From positions 124,001 to 188,000 of the forward strand of contig JADDMT010000019.1 in the NCBI GenBank assembly GCA_021401465.1: a DNA stretch of 64,000 nucleotides, read 5' to 3'. The notes below the pieces were generated by a model. That model worked only from the letters and a program-made list of their open reading frames with translations, did not search any database and was not told the origin of the DNA. The stretch's first letter is position 1. Each line of letters opens with the position of its first letter. The position numbers and the translations under genes were made by a program. Shown here one piece after another: positions 1 to 9,869 of this stretch. Origin of the DNA: Teratosphaeria epicoccoides. Taxonomy: Eukaryota > Ascomycota > Dothideomycetes > Mycosphaerellales > Teratosphaeriaceae.

Positions 1-940
1 ACCGAGTAATAGCATGGCGTAGCTTAAGCGCTCGCTTAATCATGTTATAGGTACTATTCTAGCGCACGCTAGTATCCTTGACAAGCTTAAGTCTAGTCGT
101 TATTAACTTACTTGCGTTGTTGCTTTTCTAAGCATTAATAAAGGCCTCTATACGCTGTAGTAACCTTGTAATGTAGGTGACAATGTTATGAAGATAGCTA
201 ATAGCACTATGCTTACGCTAGATCTTGAAGGTATCTTAATCGCTAGCATCTTTAAGCTCTTTCTGTAGCTACAAGCCGCCTTTACTATATAGCATTACCT
301 TTACAACAAGGTTTAAGATGTAACTAAGACACTGTAGTTATGCCTTAGCGACGTTTAACTAAGGGTACGTCTTACTAAGAGCTATTAGGCAGGTGTCGTT
401 ATTATCCGCATTGTCTGCTTAAAAAGCACTAAGCTTGCTAGTAATGTCGTACTCGTTAATAACGATCTTAAGCGTTAGTACAAGATCGACTTCTTTGTAG
501 CTATAGACTAGCTTTAGTACAAGGAGCGTAGTCTTAAGGTTCTTGCCTTTGTTAATCTAGTAACTAATAACACTAAGTAGTAAGAGGTTCTTCCTTAAGC
601 TCTAGATATCAAATAAGATGTTAATCTTACTTATAGTAGTCTAAAGGCTCTGCTTTACGTCTAGCTTACGTTCCTTGAAGGTGTTAACAATCTAAGTACA
701 TACTATATAGTCCTTTAGTAGCAGGTGTCTAATCTAAGGCCCTCTACTAAGAATTACACGCTAGAGGTAAGGGCTAGCTACTTGTAAGAAGGTAATGTCG
801 TCATGTATAATCTAGTTAATAAAGTCGGCCTGCTACTACTTAGCTTAAAGTAGATGCTAGTCTTTAAGGTAGTCTTTAATTACTCTAGTAGTACTATAGC
901 GCTTACTATCTAGGTATACTTTGTAGCTAACTTCGAGATA
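1..940 (-). pseudogene. hAT transposase, central and C-terminal part
   Basis: This is the downstream part of a hAT-family cut-and-paste transposase, read on the minus strand from 940 to 1 and running off the window. The N-terminal part lies at 15066-15507, on the other side of element C. With TAG and TAA read as former Gln/Trp codons, one frame runs the whole length. It shows hAT landmarks in order: KINILFDI, a GVISH-like block reading SVISYxINK, ADNADNNDTC, CLSYILNLV (a decayed RCxGHxxNLV block), SYLHNIVTYI, and the hAT dimerisation-region signature VRxNSTYNMIKRALKLR. The frame is continuous across the C insertion site, which confirms a single gene. About a dozen RIP-type stops make it non-functional. 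Recognition of the family is strong; the subfamily is not resolved. Confidence 0.88.
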
Positions 941-945
941 GCTAG

Positions 946-1144
946 TGTCACGGGTAAATAGCATGTACATAGGGGTTCATGTAGTATTTAACAAGTATAA
1001 TAAGGAGAGAGAGAGACTATCTGCTAGTTGTCTAGTCCTTTATAGCTAGCCTTGTCTAGGGTCTAGGATCGCGCTCTAGAATCTAGGGTCGCGCACAGGG
1101 GTCGCGTATAGGCCTTAGCCTATGCTAAGGACTCGCCCTTTACA
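946..1144 (-). repeat. Family C 3' LTR (left copy)
   Basis: This 199-bp sequence starts TGTCACGGG and ends TTTACA. It aligns with 14859-15065, which starts TGTCACAGG and ends TTCATA. Both ends fit an ancestral TTCACA with one CA-to-TA change in each copy. The adjacent pyrimidine tract on its inner side fits a 3' LTR of a minus-strand element. Confidence 0.9.
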
Positions 1145-1176
1145 TTATCCCCCCCCCCCCCCCCCTCTCCCTCCTT
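1145..1176 (-). other. Polypurine tract of element C with a 17-bp C/G homopolymer
   Basis: Directly inside the 3' LTR lies a run of 17 C (1149-1165) followed by CTCTCCCTCC. On the coding (minus) strand this is a purine-only tract, the plus-strand priming site expected next to a 3' LTR. The homopolymer length may be inexact in the assembly. Confidence 0.75.
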
Positions 1177-2251
1177 TATGTTGTTTGTCTCTCTCCTACG
1201 CAGAATAGCAAGGAACCTAGGGAAATGCGAGATTTTCCCTGCGTTTCATGTCTAGACTTAGACGAAGCTAGCTAGAGGGCAGCGGCGTTATGCCTAAGTC
1301 TATTAGTTTTCTTCTAGTATATAAAGCCTAGATTACGGCTATGCTAACAAGGCTTCCTAACTCTACTTCACTCGCCTAAGTCTACTCTATTTTACTTCTT
1401 ACGCTTATTGTTCTCTAGTGCATAAAGCCTAGCCCCTAACTAGTCCTACCTAGTGTCTAAACTCTACTTTACTTGTCTAAATTCACTTTACTTTACTTTA
1501 CTTTACTCCTACTCATTATAATCCGAGCTATTATAGGGGCGCTCTTAGGCCTGTACTAGTACGTCCCTTACTATATAAAAAGCGCCCTTTAGTACTACTC
1601 TTGCTTCCTTTTTCTTATATGCTTACCTTACATAGTAAGTCTCCTTTCCCCCTCTACACTCCTGACCTCTTCTTCTAGAGTCTAGGCAATACTAATAGGG
1701 GTCAGATAGTACTAAACATCTACTATGTCGACTACGCTCTCCTAGGTGTAGATTGCGTCCCCTAAATGGTATGTCCTAAGTTCCTTGCTATTTTGCCTAG
1801 CTTACGCTAACTTCTCTAGTCTACCTAAGCCCGCGCCTACAGGAGATGCGCTAGCAAGCGCCTAAACTACAAGGCCCTATATGTCTTACTTAGTATCTAG
1901 GCAAAACGCCCCCCTAACCTAGCTAGCCTCTCTCTTACCTATGTGTCCTACGCCTCCTAGACATACTCCTAGGACGCTAACAGGTATGACCTAAATCCTA
2001 GTCGTTTTTGCATAGCTAACATTATAATAGCGCTGCCGCCTATAGCGACCTGTCAAAGGTCCTTAAGGCCTAGAAGGCCTTAGGGCCTTTGTAGTTAGCG
2101 GGCCTGCTTTCTAGGTATTTCCTACTAGTCCTCTCTATGATTACTCCGCTAACTCTTATGTAGTGTTATAGCCTAGGAGGTTACTAGCACATTGCCGCTA
2201 CTGTCGCCTAGCAGGGCTACCTGTAAGTTTACCCTATACTCTATGTGTTTC
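1177..2251 (-). other. Family C 3' non-coding region, distal part
   Basis: This stretch lies between the polypurine tract and the A1 insertion point. I found no long frame with recognisable domains on either strand. With 9165-9880 it makes about 1.8 kb of sequence between the end of pol and the 3' LTR, which is long for a gypsy element. It may hold a decayed extra gene that I cannot read. Confidence 0.5.
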
Positions 2252-2395
2252 TATACTGTTATAAGGGTAGGTACTAATAGCAGGAAGGTAACTAGGTGTT
2301 AGACTCGTAGAGCTGTAAAGAATATCGACAATGGCAATTGTCCTTGTAACTGACTATCCCCTAGGGAAAGGGAATTAAATTAAGCACGAAGCTCC

Positions 2396-2520
2396 TAACT
2401 GCCTGTCCTGAAGCCATCCCTAACTGCCTGTCCTGAAGCTATCCCTAACTGCCTGTCCTGAAGCCATCCCTAACTGCCTGTCCTGAAGCCATCCCTAACT
2501 GCCTGTCCTGAAGCTATCCC
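2396..2520. repeat. Five tandem 25-bp repeats in the fold-back LTR
   Basis: Five head-to-tail units start at 2396, 2421, 2446, 2471 and 2496. Each unit is TAACTGCCTGTCCTGAAG followed by CYATCCC. The same segment is present once in every normal family A LTR, between the TATA box and the predicted RNA start. Units differ only by C/T at one site. Confidence 0.95.
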
Positions 2521-2563
2521 TATATACTAGAGAGACAGAGCTACTCTGTCTCTCTAGTATATA
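2521..2563. repeat. Perfect hairpin at the centre of the fold-back LTR
   Basis: Two 20-base arms (2521-2540 and 2544-2563) around CTA form an exact inverted repeat built from ACTAGAGAGACAGAG and its complement. This is the symmetry point of the inverted LTR. Confidence 0.95.
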
Positions 2564-2724
2564 CTAGTTCCCTAGGGGATAGTCAGTTACAAGGACAATT
2601 GCTATTGTTAATATTCTTCATAGCTCTACAAGTCTAACACCTAGTTACCTTCCTGCTATTAGCACCTACCCTTATGACGTTTTGAGCACTACTTCTAAGG
2701 AAGCATTAGGGGACTCGTTAAGCG

Positions 2725-2746
2725 CTTGACATACGCCTATGTCAAG
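2725..2746 (+). repeat. Hairpin covering the A1 gag start codon
   Basis: CTTGACATA, loop CGCC, TATGTCAAG: a perfect 9-bp stem whose right arm contains the gag ATG (2739-2741). The same hairpin is found in A2 at 32128-32149. It could affect translation, packaging or dimerisation of the RNA. Confidence 0.75.
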
Positions 2747-4640
2747 TAGTTCTTTAGCTGTTAGTTTAACTTCTAGTAACAGTTAACCGACACTATAAGA
2801 ACAAGTTGCTACTATACCTTAAATTACATAGTAGCTTGAATCTATTTACCTTAGCGAGATAGCTCTAGCATCCGTCGCAGGTTTAACTACCGGGAATAGA
2901 CATGGCAATAATGGCTTTAAGATAGGAAGCCCTATAGAGTTTATAGGACAATAATCTCAAGTTAAGATGTTTATCCTATAATGCTAGTTAGCATTTAACG
3001 TAGATACAGAACAGTTTATAACACATTATAAGTAAATGATGTACATTGTCTCTTACCTAAAGGGACTAGCGTTCGAGTTTATCTAGCCTTATCTAACAGA
3101 TTATCTAGATCACGTTAGTAACGTCAAAGCTAGGAAGACGACAACTAGGGAGATTCTTAACTTAGACAAGTCTTTGTTTAAGGCGTTATGCGAAGCTTTT
3201 AGGCTTAGTAATAAGTAACAAGAGGCCGAGAGAGCTCTCCTAGGAATCTAGCAGAAGGGTTCTGCCATTAAGTACTACGCGGACTTTTAGACCCTCTCTG
3301 CTTAAGTCGACTAGAATGATAATGCTTTAGCCGCTTAGTTCTACTAGGGACTAAAGGAGACAGTTAAAGACGAAATTGCCTGAGGAGATTAGCTAACGAC
3401 ATTCAAGGAAATAAGCGATCTCGCAATTAGAATTAATAATCGCATCTAGGAACGACAGCAAGAACGACAACATAGAAATCGCAAGCTAGCACAGGCTAAC
3501 TATAAGGTCTAACGAGTAGCACTAAAATAGCGAAGCGATTACTACGGTCTCTAACCTATGGAGTTAGATGCGACTAAGGGGCGTCTAAGGAATAGACCCC
3601 GAGGAAAGCCGCAGCAGGGCTCTCCTCCCTAGAATAGTCTGAAGAAGCTATTCGACAAGAGTAATCTTAAGTGCTACAACTATAGAAAGAAAGGACACTT
3701 TGCCCGTGAATGTTTTGCTAAGAAGTAACGACAAGAGCCGCCTAGGATAGAGCAGGCTCGCGTAACAACGACGGCACCTAAGTAAAAGGCTGCTACTACT
3801 CGAGAACTAGACTATGCCGCACTTACTTAGACTACGTGCTAAAACGACAATTGTCGAATTTACATGAGTGATAAAGATAGTTCTAGATAGTACCCTAGCT
3901 AAAACAAGGCACAGTCGATCTGTGCGCTAAGGGGTGCACCTTCTAGTGTGACAGTCCTAAGGCAACAGGAGCTAGAAGAAGAAGAAGAAGGTTCGGACAA
4001 CAACTACGAGATTGTCGAAGCCGTCATTCCTGATTCTGAAGAAGACGAGAGCATAGAGCGATAGGCCATGCTACCGCATGACATCAGGCTCGATATTATC
4101 CGAATTATATAGAACTAGTAGGCTTAAGCTTGCCTATAGATTAATAGAGTACAACACGTCGACTAGCTTTAGTATGACGAACTAGCCGACTGTATGCGAC
4201 GACACCTAAGGAGACTACTAGTTGTAGCTTAACCTTACGCGTATCAGAAAGTTATCTAAGAGATTGTACCGTTCGGGGTAGAGTTTACGCCCTAGGGAGG
4301 CTACCTGACCTACGAAGGTATTCAGATTTCACAAGCGCTACGACTCCGAGTCTACTACTTAAAGATAGAGTAGGCAAGAAACGCGCAGGAACAGCGAGGC
4401 TAAGGGCAAGAACAACCTCTTAGGCCAGAGAATAGTAGCGCTCAGAGAAGAAGCTAAGACTATACGATTCCTAAACTAGTCCGTGAAGACAGTTATTCGG
4501 GAAACGACAAGGTCCGCTAGAATTAGACCTACAGACAGACTAGACAGGGCTGTAACAATGTGCCGCGATTAGCGCCAGATACGCGAACAACCTTAGAGTA
4601 TAGGTGCACATTAACGAGACGCTAGCTAGGGCCTTAATAG
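2739..4640 (+). pseudogene. gag: A1 gag
   Basis: This is the structural protein of family A. The ATG at 2739 opens a frame starting MSSSSLAVSLTSSNS, which is the earliest start keeping the gag frame. A capsid-like block follows (FNVDTEQFITHYK, then SNKxQEAERALLGI). A zinc knuckle lies near 3672: CYNYRKKGHFAREC. The expected second Cys is Tyr here, consistent with TGT-to-TAT by RIP. A run of Glu codons (near 3970) precedes an acidic stretch. The frame is open, apart from RIP-type stops, into the start of the protease, where pol takes over in the -1 frame. The exact end is uncertain. Confidence 0.82.
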
Positions 4641-7600
4641 ATTCAGGGTATACTAGAATCTTCATGACGCCTAAGTTCGCTAGGATAGCTAGGATAAAGC
4701 TACAGGCGAAGACGAATGCTTTCTCGCTACAAGCGATTAATGGAAAGCTAGTCACGTACAACTAAGGAGTAGTTAACGAAGAGACCGAGATAATGCCTCT
4801 GCAGATAGGACGCTACTAAGAGATGCTCTAGTTCGACATCACGGAGTTACTAGGCTTAGATGTAGTACTAGGGTTACTATGGCTAAGAAACGCTAACCTC
4901 TATCTCGACTAGAAGAATGAGAGGATCTAGTTCCCGGAACTCTCAAGATTGATACATCTACCTGTAGTATACGACATACTAGGCAAGATCAAAATATGTG
5001 CTATAACTTCAAGCGAGATAGTAGCCGCTATCAAGGATCTAGAATAGGAAGTGCATGTCCTATAGGTTAAAGCAACGTAATCAGAAGTCAAGGTCGAATT
5101 CATAGTTCCTAATAAGTATAAAGAGTTCGCTACTCTTTTCGAGGAAGAACCCGACTAAGAAGCTCTGCTAGAACACTAGGAGTAGGACTACAGGATACCC
5201 TTACTCCCTAGCAAGACACTAACGAAGCAATTAGTTCGCCTGTTATTAGCAGCGAAACTAGAGATTCTCCGGAAATACCTTGAAGACAACCTCTAGAAAG
5301 GCTTCATCCGTAAGTCGTAGTCCCTAGCTAGATATCCGATCCTGTTTGTGCCTAAGGGGGAAGATAACTAGCGACTTTACGTAGATTATTATAGATTAAA
5401 TAACATCATGATAAAGAATAGTTATCCGCTTCCTTTGCTCTCGGAATTACAGGACCGCCTATAAGGAGTAATGTAGTTCTCGAAGTTCGACATACCTAGA
5501 GCGTATAACTGAATTCAAATTAAGGAAGGCCAAGAATAGAAGACTACGTTCTAAACTAGGTTTAGACATTACAAGTATATAGTCATGCTATTTAGGTTAA
5601 CAAATGCCCTGGCTACATAGCAGGCATTTATTAATAACATGCTACGAGAGTACCTCGACGTCTTTGTAGTTATATACCTAGACGACATCCTCGTCTACTT
5701 ACAGACAATCGAAGAACATAGGACTTATATGCGCAAGGTACTTTAGAAACTCTAGGATTACTAGTTAAAGGTTAAGCCTTAGAAGAGCGAGTTTCACAAG
5801 CAGGAGGTATAATTCCTTAGCTACGTAGTAGCATAGAATAGAATCAAGATAGATACTAAGAAAGTCTAAGTCGTAAAAGAGTAGCCTACGCCGACTAATG
5901 TTAAGGAAGTATAGTCCTTCCTTAGGTTCGCTAACTTCTACCGAAGATTTGTAGCAAACTATTCGAAGATTACGGCACTACTTACGACTCTTACTACAAA
6001 GGATACACTATTTGTGTAGGATGACGCCTAACGAAATGCCTTCAAGGAACTTAAGCGACGATTTACAGATTAGCTGATCTTACTTGTATTCGACCTAGAT
6101 AAGCCTATTATAGTCGAAACAGATGCCTCTAACATAGCACTCGGGACATGCTTAAGTTAACTAGGACTAAGTAGACGACTACAGCTAGTCGCCTACTACT
6201 TGAGGAAATTGTCTAGACCTAAACTCTAATATGACGTCTACAACAAAGAACTTCTAGCTATAGTAGATGCCTATAAGGCCTAGCGAGTCTACTTAGAAGG
6301 TTCTAAGCACTAGGTCACGGTCTACACAGACTATGAGAACTTGCGATACTTCATAACAACGAAAGAGTTAAACTGACGACAGGTTCGGTAGAGTAAGGAG
6401 CTCTCTAGTTTTAACTATAAGATCGTCTATTACAAGGGGACTAATAACGCATGCGCTAATGCACTTAGCCGCCAGACTAACTACATGAAGGGCGTGAAGT
6501 AGGAGAAACACGCTGTTCTCTAGGAAAATAGCAATAGCACGTTAGGAGTCAACTAACTCGCGGCTATGACTATTACATAGACTAGTGAATTTAAGGACGA
6601 CCTAAAGAACGCGCTCGTCTATGACCTAACTGTACTCGCTGTCCGCGACGACATGAATAAACAGGAGGATTAGAAAGACGAAGACGGAATCCTTCTGTTT
6701 CAAGGATTAGTATACATGCTAACGTCTTTACAATTAGAGCTACTACGACTCCGACATGACATACCTTAGGCAGGATACCCAGGAGTGTCTAAAATGAAGC
6801 AAATTCTCTAACAAGAATATTACTTCCCTAGGATAAGCAAGGCAATCGAGGACTACGTCTGTTAATGTGTAACTTGCTAACAAAGTAAGCATAACTGTTA
6901 CAAACTATATAGGCTACTACGACTACTTAAGGTACCTTAACGGCCATAGGAATCGCTCGCCATGGATTTCATCGTTAAACTACCTTAGTCGAGAGAACCC
7001 GCTACAAATGAGTTCTTCGATAGGATTATGGTAGTAGTCGACTAATTTACTAAGTTTAGGAAGTTTATCCCTTACCGCGAAGACTTTAAGACTAAAGATA
7101 TCGCGCATGTCTTCATTAAATAGGTAGTAGTACTACATGGCATGCTATAGGACCTAGTAACAGATCGAGGATCTATGTTTACCTCTAACTTCTAGAGAGC
7201 CCTAATAAGGCAATTCTAGGTCAAACATTAACTAAGTACTTCCTTCTACCTTTAGACAGATAGACAGACAGAACGTCTAAATCAGACGTTAGAATAGTAC
7301 CTTTAATCCTATGTGAATAGGGACTAGAACAACTAGGTAGAGTTGTTGCTAATAGCATAGCTCGCGTATAATAGTATGCTAGCAGAGTCGACAGGACTCT
7401 TGCCTTTTTAGATAGCATATAGATTAGCTATAGAAGACATCCTGGACGTCTTAGCTAGTAATCCGAACCTAGTAGCACTTAGACGAGTAGAACATCTACG
7501 CTAACTACAAACAGAAGCACGACTCGACCTGTAGTTCTATTAGCAGAACATAGCATAGTACGCGAATCGTAAGAGAATTAAGGGACTAATTCTAAAGGAG

Positions 7601-8023
7601 GGGGACAAGGTGTATCTCCTCTGCTGTTACATCAAATTAGACAAGCCGAGTAAAAAACTAGACGCTGTAAAACTAGGACTATTCAGGATTAAGGCTAAGA
7701 AAGGACTAGTTAATTTTAAGTTACAGCTACCTAAGCAGATGAGAATACACCCTATGTTCTATGTCTCTCTGCTAGAACAAGTAGCGCTAGACACTACACT
7801 ACAAACGGAACCCTTACTACTTGACCCTAAAGTAGAAGAACCTAAGTACTCTGTCAAGAAGATTGTTAACACTCGCTAGCAGGACAGACAGCGAGAGTAC
7901 TTAGTAAAATAGGAAGGATATAGGAGTACCGAGAACACCTAGGAACCCCTAGAACATCTGCGAAACTATTAGCAAAAGATACGAAGTTTCGAGAAAGGAA
8001 CGATCCTAGGAAGAAGATCATAA
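4580..8023 (+). pseudogene. pol: A1 pol: protease, RT, RNase H, integrase, chromodomain
   Basis: Pol lies in the -1 frame relative to gag. In order: retropepsin with ARALIDSGYTR (near 4630) and LGLLWL; RT with FSKFDIPRAYN, the IYLDDILVY catalytic box (near 5675) and SFLRFANFYRRF; RNase H with IVETDAS and LLAIVDAYKA; integrase with the zinc-binding segment, AMDFIVKLP, VTDRGSMF and LNQTLE (D, D, E); a GPFRI-like GLFRIKAKKG segment; FYVSLLEQV; and a C-terminal chromodomain (YSVKKIVNTR, REYLVKxEGY, NTxEPLEHL). The stop TAA at 8021-8023 follows TCA. Roughly 70 RIP stops are scattered through it. Identity is certain at family level (chromovirus). Confidence 0.93.
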
Positions 8024-8638
8024 GCCACGACTAGACTCCTGCGGGACGCTGTCGATTAGCTCGGCTACTACGCCATCTAGGAAACCCTAATATAAGGCGT
8101 TAGCGAAACCCTCTATTACGCTCTATGTCGTAGGACTAAGAGTAAGACCCGCTAAAGGATCTAGGTCAAGAAGGAACCTAGCCTGCGAGAGAGCCTGTTC
8201 TTCGGCCTCATCCTCCCTAATCTCCTACTCCTTAAGAGCGCGACTATCCTCGACCTCCTAGTCGACCGCGTCTAACTGTTTTTGAAGACGTATCTCCTTT
8301 ACATGCGCCTCTATTATCTTCTGCGAAGCCTTAGCTAGGACTACCTTCGCATGATCGAGATTAGCAATTAGTCTTTTCTGCTAATTACCTAACTTCTTCT
8401 ATTCGACCTCTATTACCTTCATGTCGCAACTTCGACAGTTACTAAAGTAACATTACAAACATTTCCCCGAGGAAATGTGTACCTAACAAACGAGCTTTAA
8501 CTCTTGATACTAAGTATAGGACTTCATGCTATCCTAGCCCTAACGATAGATTCGATTCGCGTAGCGTTTACGTTTCTACGTTAAAGGGGCGTTAGTGTCT
8601 AGGATGACATAAGGTAGTAATGTAGAAAGAGAAGACAT
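8018..8638 (-). pseudogene. A1 antisense accessory gene: cysteine cluster plus coiled coil
   Basis: This minus-strand frame of 621 nt has ATG at 8638-8636 and TGA at 8020-8018, with RIP-type stops. Its stop overlaps the end of pol, so the two genes converge with a 6-nt overlap. Copies of identical length lie in A2 (26236-26856) and A3 (36758-37378). The protein starts MSS, then has a cysteine cluster (C-x6-C-x8-C-x2-C at about residues 44-63), then a charged, Glu/Lys/Ala-rich coiled coil, and a tail with LDLDPLAGLALSP. It opens about 80 bp from the 3' LTR, which could serve as its promoter. I do not recognise the family. Conserved length and start in three copies argue that it was a real gene. 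Confidence 0.7.
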
Positions 8639-8704
8639 CATAGCATAAAAGGAAATGACAAGAGAAACCCCATACTAATAAGGTAGCTTAGGGACGAGCT
8701 AGGC

Positions 8705-8718
8705 TAAGAGGGGGATAG
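8705..8718 (+). other. A1 polypurine tract
   Basis: AAGAGGGGGATAG directly precedes the 3' LTR. The complementary CTATCCCCCTCTT is found at the same place in A2 (from 26156) and A3 (from 36678). This is the plus-strand priming site. Confidence 0.75.
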
Positions 8719-8829
8719 TGTCATAAGTATTAGGAGTGCTATAAGTCACAGGATCGTGAGGGTCCTAAGGACTATAAGTTATAAGCATAGTCATAGGAGA
8801 AAGGATCTGTCACGTAAGGATAGATCCCT

Positions 8830-8930
8830 AGATCTGTAGGGTTAGTCTACAGATCTACAGGCCTACAGGGGAGAAGGGATCTGTCATGGGATAACAGACT
8901 CTTAGATCTGTAGGGTTAGTCTACAGATCT
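8830..8930. repeat. Pair of 27-bp hairpins in the A1 3' LTR
   Basis: Two copies (8830-8856 and 8904-8930) each have 10-base arms AGATCTGTAG / CTACAGATCT around the loop GGTTAGT. They are also present in the A2 and A3 LTRs. Across arm and loop each reads TAGGGTTAG, one and a half telomere-type units. Confidence 0.8.
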
Positions 8931-8989
8931 ATAGACACAGATCTGTTAGGTCTGTCGACAGATCTAACAGAGCTACTCTGTCTCTCTAG

Positions 8990-8995
8990 TATATA
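8990..8995 (+). promoter_or_regulatory. LTR TATA box, family A
   Basis: TATATA is followed about 35-40 nt later by ATGCTTAA (9029-9036; GTGCTTAA in other copies), which is complementary to the predicted primer site. The LTR transcript probably starts between them. Confidence 0.45.
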
Positions 8996-9164
8996 GGGAT
9001 AGCTTCAGGACAGGCAGTTAGGAGCTTTATGCTTAATTTAATTCCCTTTCCCTAGGGGATAGTTAGTTACAAGGATAATTGCTATTGTCGATATTCTTTA
9101 TAGCTCTACAAGTCTAATACCTAGTTACCTTCCTGTTATTAGCACCTACCCTTATGACATATAC

Positions 9165-9736
9165 GCTAACCCTTTAAAAGGTCTAGGGGCGTTCTACTAG
9201 CGCTTACCCTAGGTAGGTAGCAAGAGAACGTTACTTGTAAGGGCAAGAGCCCTTGTTAGGCTAAGCCTGGCGCTATAGCTAGGGGCCCTGGCTAAAAGGC
9301 TAGGGAGTCTAGCAGCCGCCTAGGCGATAGGTCTAGGGGGTCTAGCGAGGACCCTTAGATAGCAAGGGGTCTATTAGCGACCCTATTGCTACTAACAGGG
9401 GGGCTAGCCCTGCTAGCGGGGTTCCTAGTAACAATCCTACGTGATTGTTGCTAGGGTCCCTGTTCTTGGCGCAGGTTCCTGCGGCTAGAGAGAGGGGGGT
9501 TTTTTCTTTTTGTTGTATATATAGTTAACTAATGTTAATTTTCCCCCCTAATTTTGTCCTTTTAAAAACGCCTGTACTCCTTGTTAAGAATGCTAGACTC
9601 CTCTTACTAAGTCCTGTAATAGGGAAGGTATACTAACCTTTTACTACTACCTTACATAGCTAAAAGGCTTAGTAATTAGTCCTGTAACAGGGCTGATTAC
9701 AGTTAGCTATATATGCATACATACTACAACCTAAGA
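9165..9736 (-). other. Family C 3' non-coding region, proximal GC-rich part
   Basis: No coding frame is visible. The first 320 bases are unusually GC-rich and repetitive in CTAG-type words. A stem of two 13-base arms (9424-9436 and 9443-9455, one mismatch, 6-base loop) stands out. It is followed by a G-run/T-run at 9490-9510. The contrast in base composition with the rest of element C is marked. Confidence 0.5.
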
Positions 9737-9858
9737 AATATCCGTAAGGTCACGTGACGCCAAGCCTGTAGCTAGCGCCTATATGTCTAGCATCTTTAAT
9801 ATCCGCAAGGTCATGTGACACTAAGCCTGTAGCTAGTACCTATATGTCTAGCATATTA
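9737..9858. repeat. Tandem duplication, two 61-bp units
   Basis: Units at 9737-9797 and 9798-9858 both start AATATCCG and contain AAGGTCAYGTGAC, AAGCCTGTAGCTAG and TATATGTCTAGCAT. They differ mostly by C/T and G/A changes, so the duplication predates much of the RIP. It lies just downstream of the pol gene of element C. Confidence 0.85.
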
Positions 9859-9869
9859 TCCTATGTCTT

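Larger units (their letters stand above)
2257..2679 (+). repeat. A1 5' LTR, fold-back inverted form
   Basis: The outer end (2257 onward, TGTTATAAGGG) is the reverse complement of the normal inner LTR end (ACCCTTATGAC). The two arms meet in a perfect hairpin at 2521-2563. The outer arm carries five 25-bp repeats. The inner arm lacks about 50 bp around the predicted RNA start. The normal U3 half seen in 8719-9159 is missing, so the element starts and ends with the same U5 sequence in opposite orientations. Confidence 0.9.
2257..9159 (+). mobile_element. Chromodomain Ty3/gypsy element A1 (inside element C)
   Basis: This is a plus-strand element of family A, 6.9 kb, flanked by TATAC on both sides (2252-2256 and 9160-9164). 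The layout is an abnormal fold-back 5' LTR (2257-2679), gag, pol ending in a chromodomain, an antisense gene, a polypurine tract and the 3' LTR (8719-9159). It is homologous to A2 and A3. All genes carry RIP stops. The target duplication shows that the abnormal 5' end was already present at integration. Confidence 0.93.
8719..9159 (+). repeat. A1 3' LTR
   Basis: This 441-bp LTR starts TGTCATAAG and ends CTTATGACA, a 9-bp terminal inverted repeat. It contains serial hairpins built from AGATCTGTAG and CTACAGATCT (8830-8856 and 8904-8930) and a TATATA (8990-8995). It is the normal LTR form of the family; A2 and A3 LTRs are 470 bp. Confidence 0.93.

Noticed and set aside
2396..2520. CRISPR-like array
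   Set aside because: The five 25-bp units are directly adjacent without spacers and are an amplified LTR segment.
4540..4761. Open minus-strand frame of 73 codons, with equivalents at 30113-30334 and 40635-40856
   Set aside because: It is exactly antisense to the family A protease region and has no start or motif of its own; its recurrence only reflects that A1, A2 and A3 are copies.
8638..8718. Envelope-like gene downstream of pol in family A or B
   Set aside because: The extra genes run antisense, lack signal peptide and membrane segments, and have cysteine clusters and coiled-coil or nuclear-type features.
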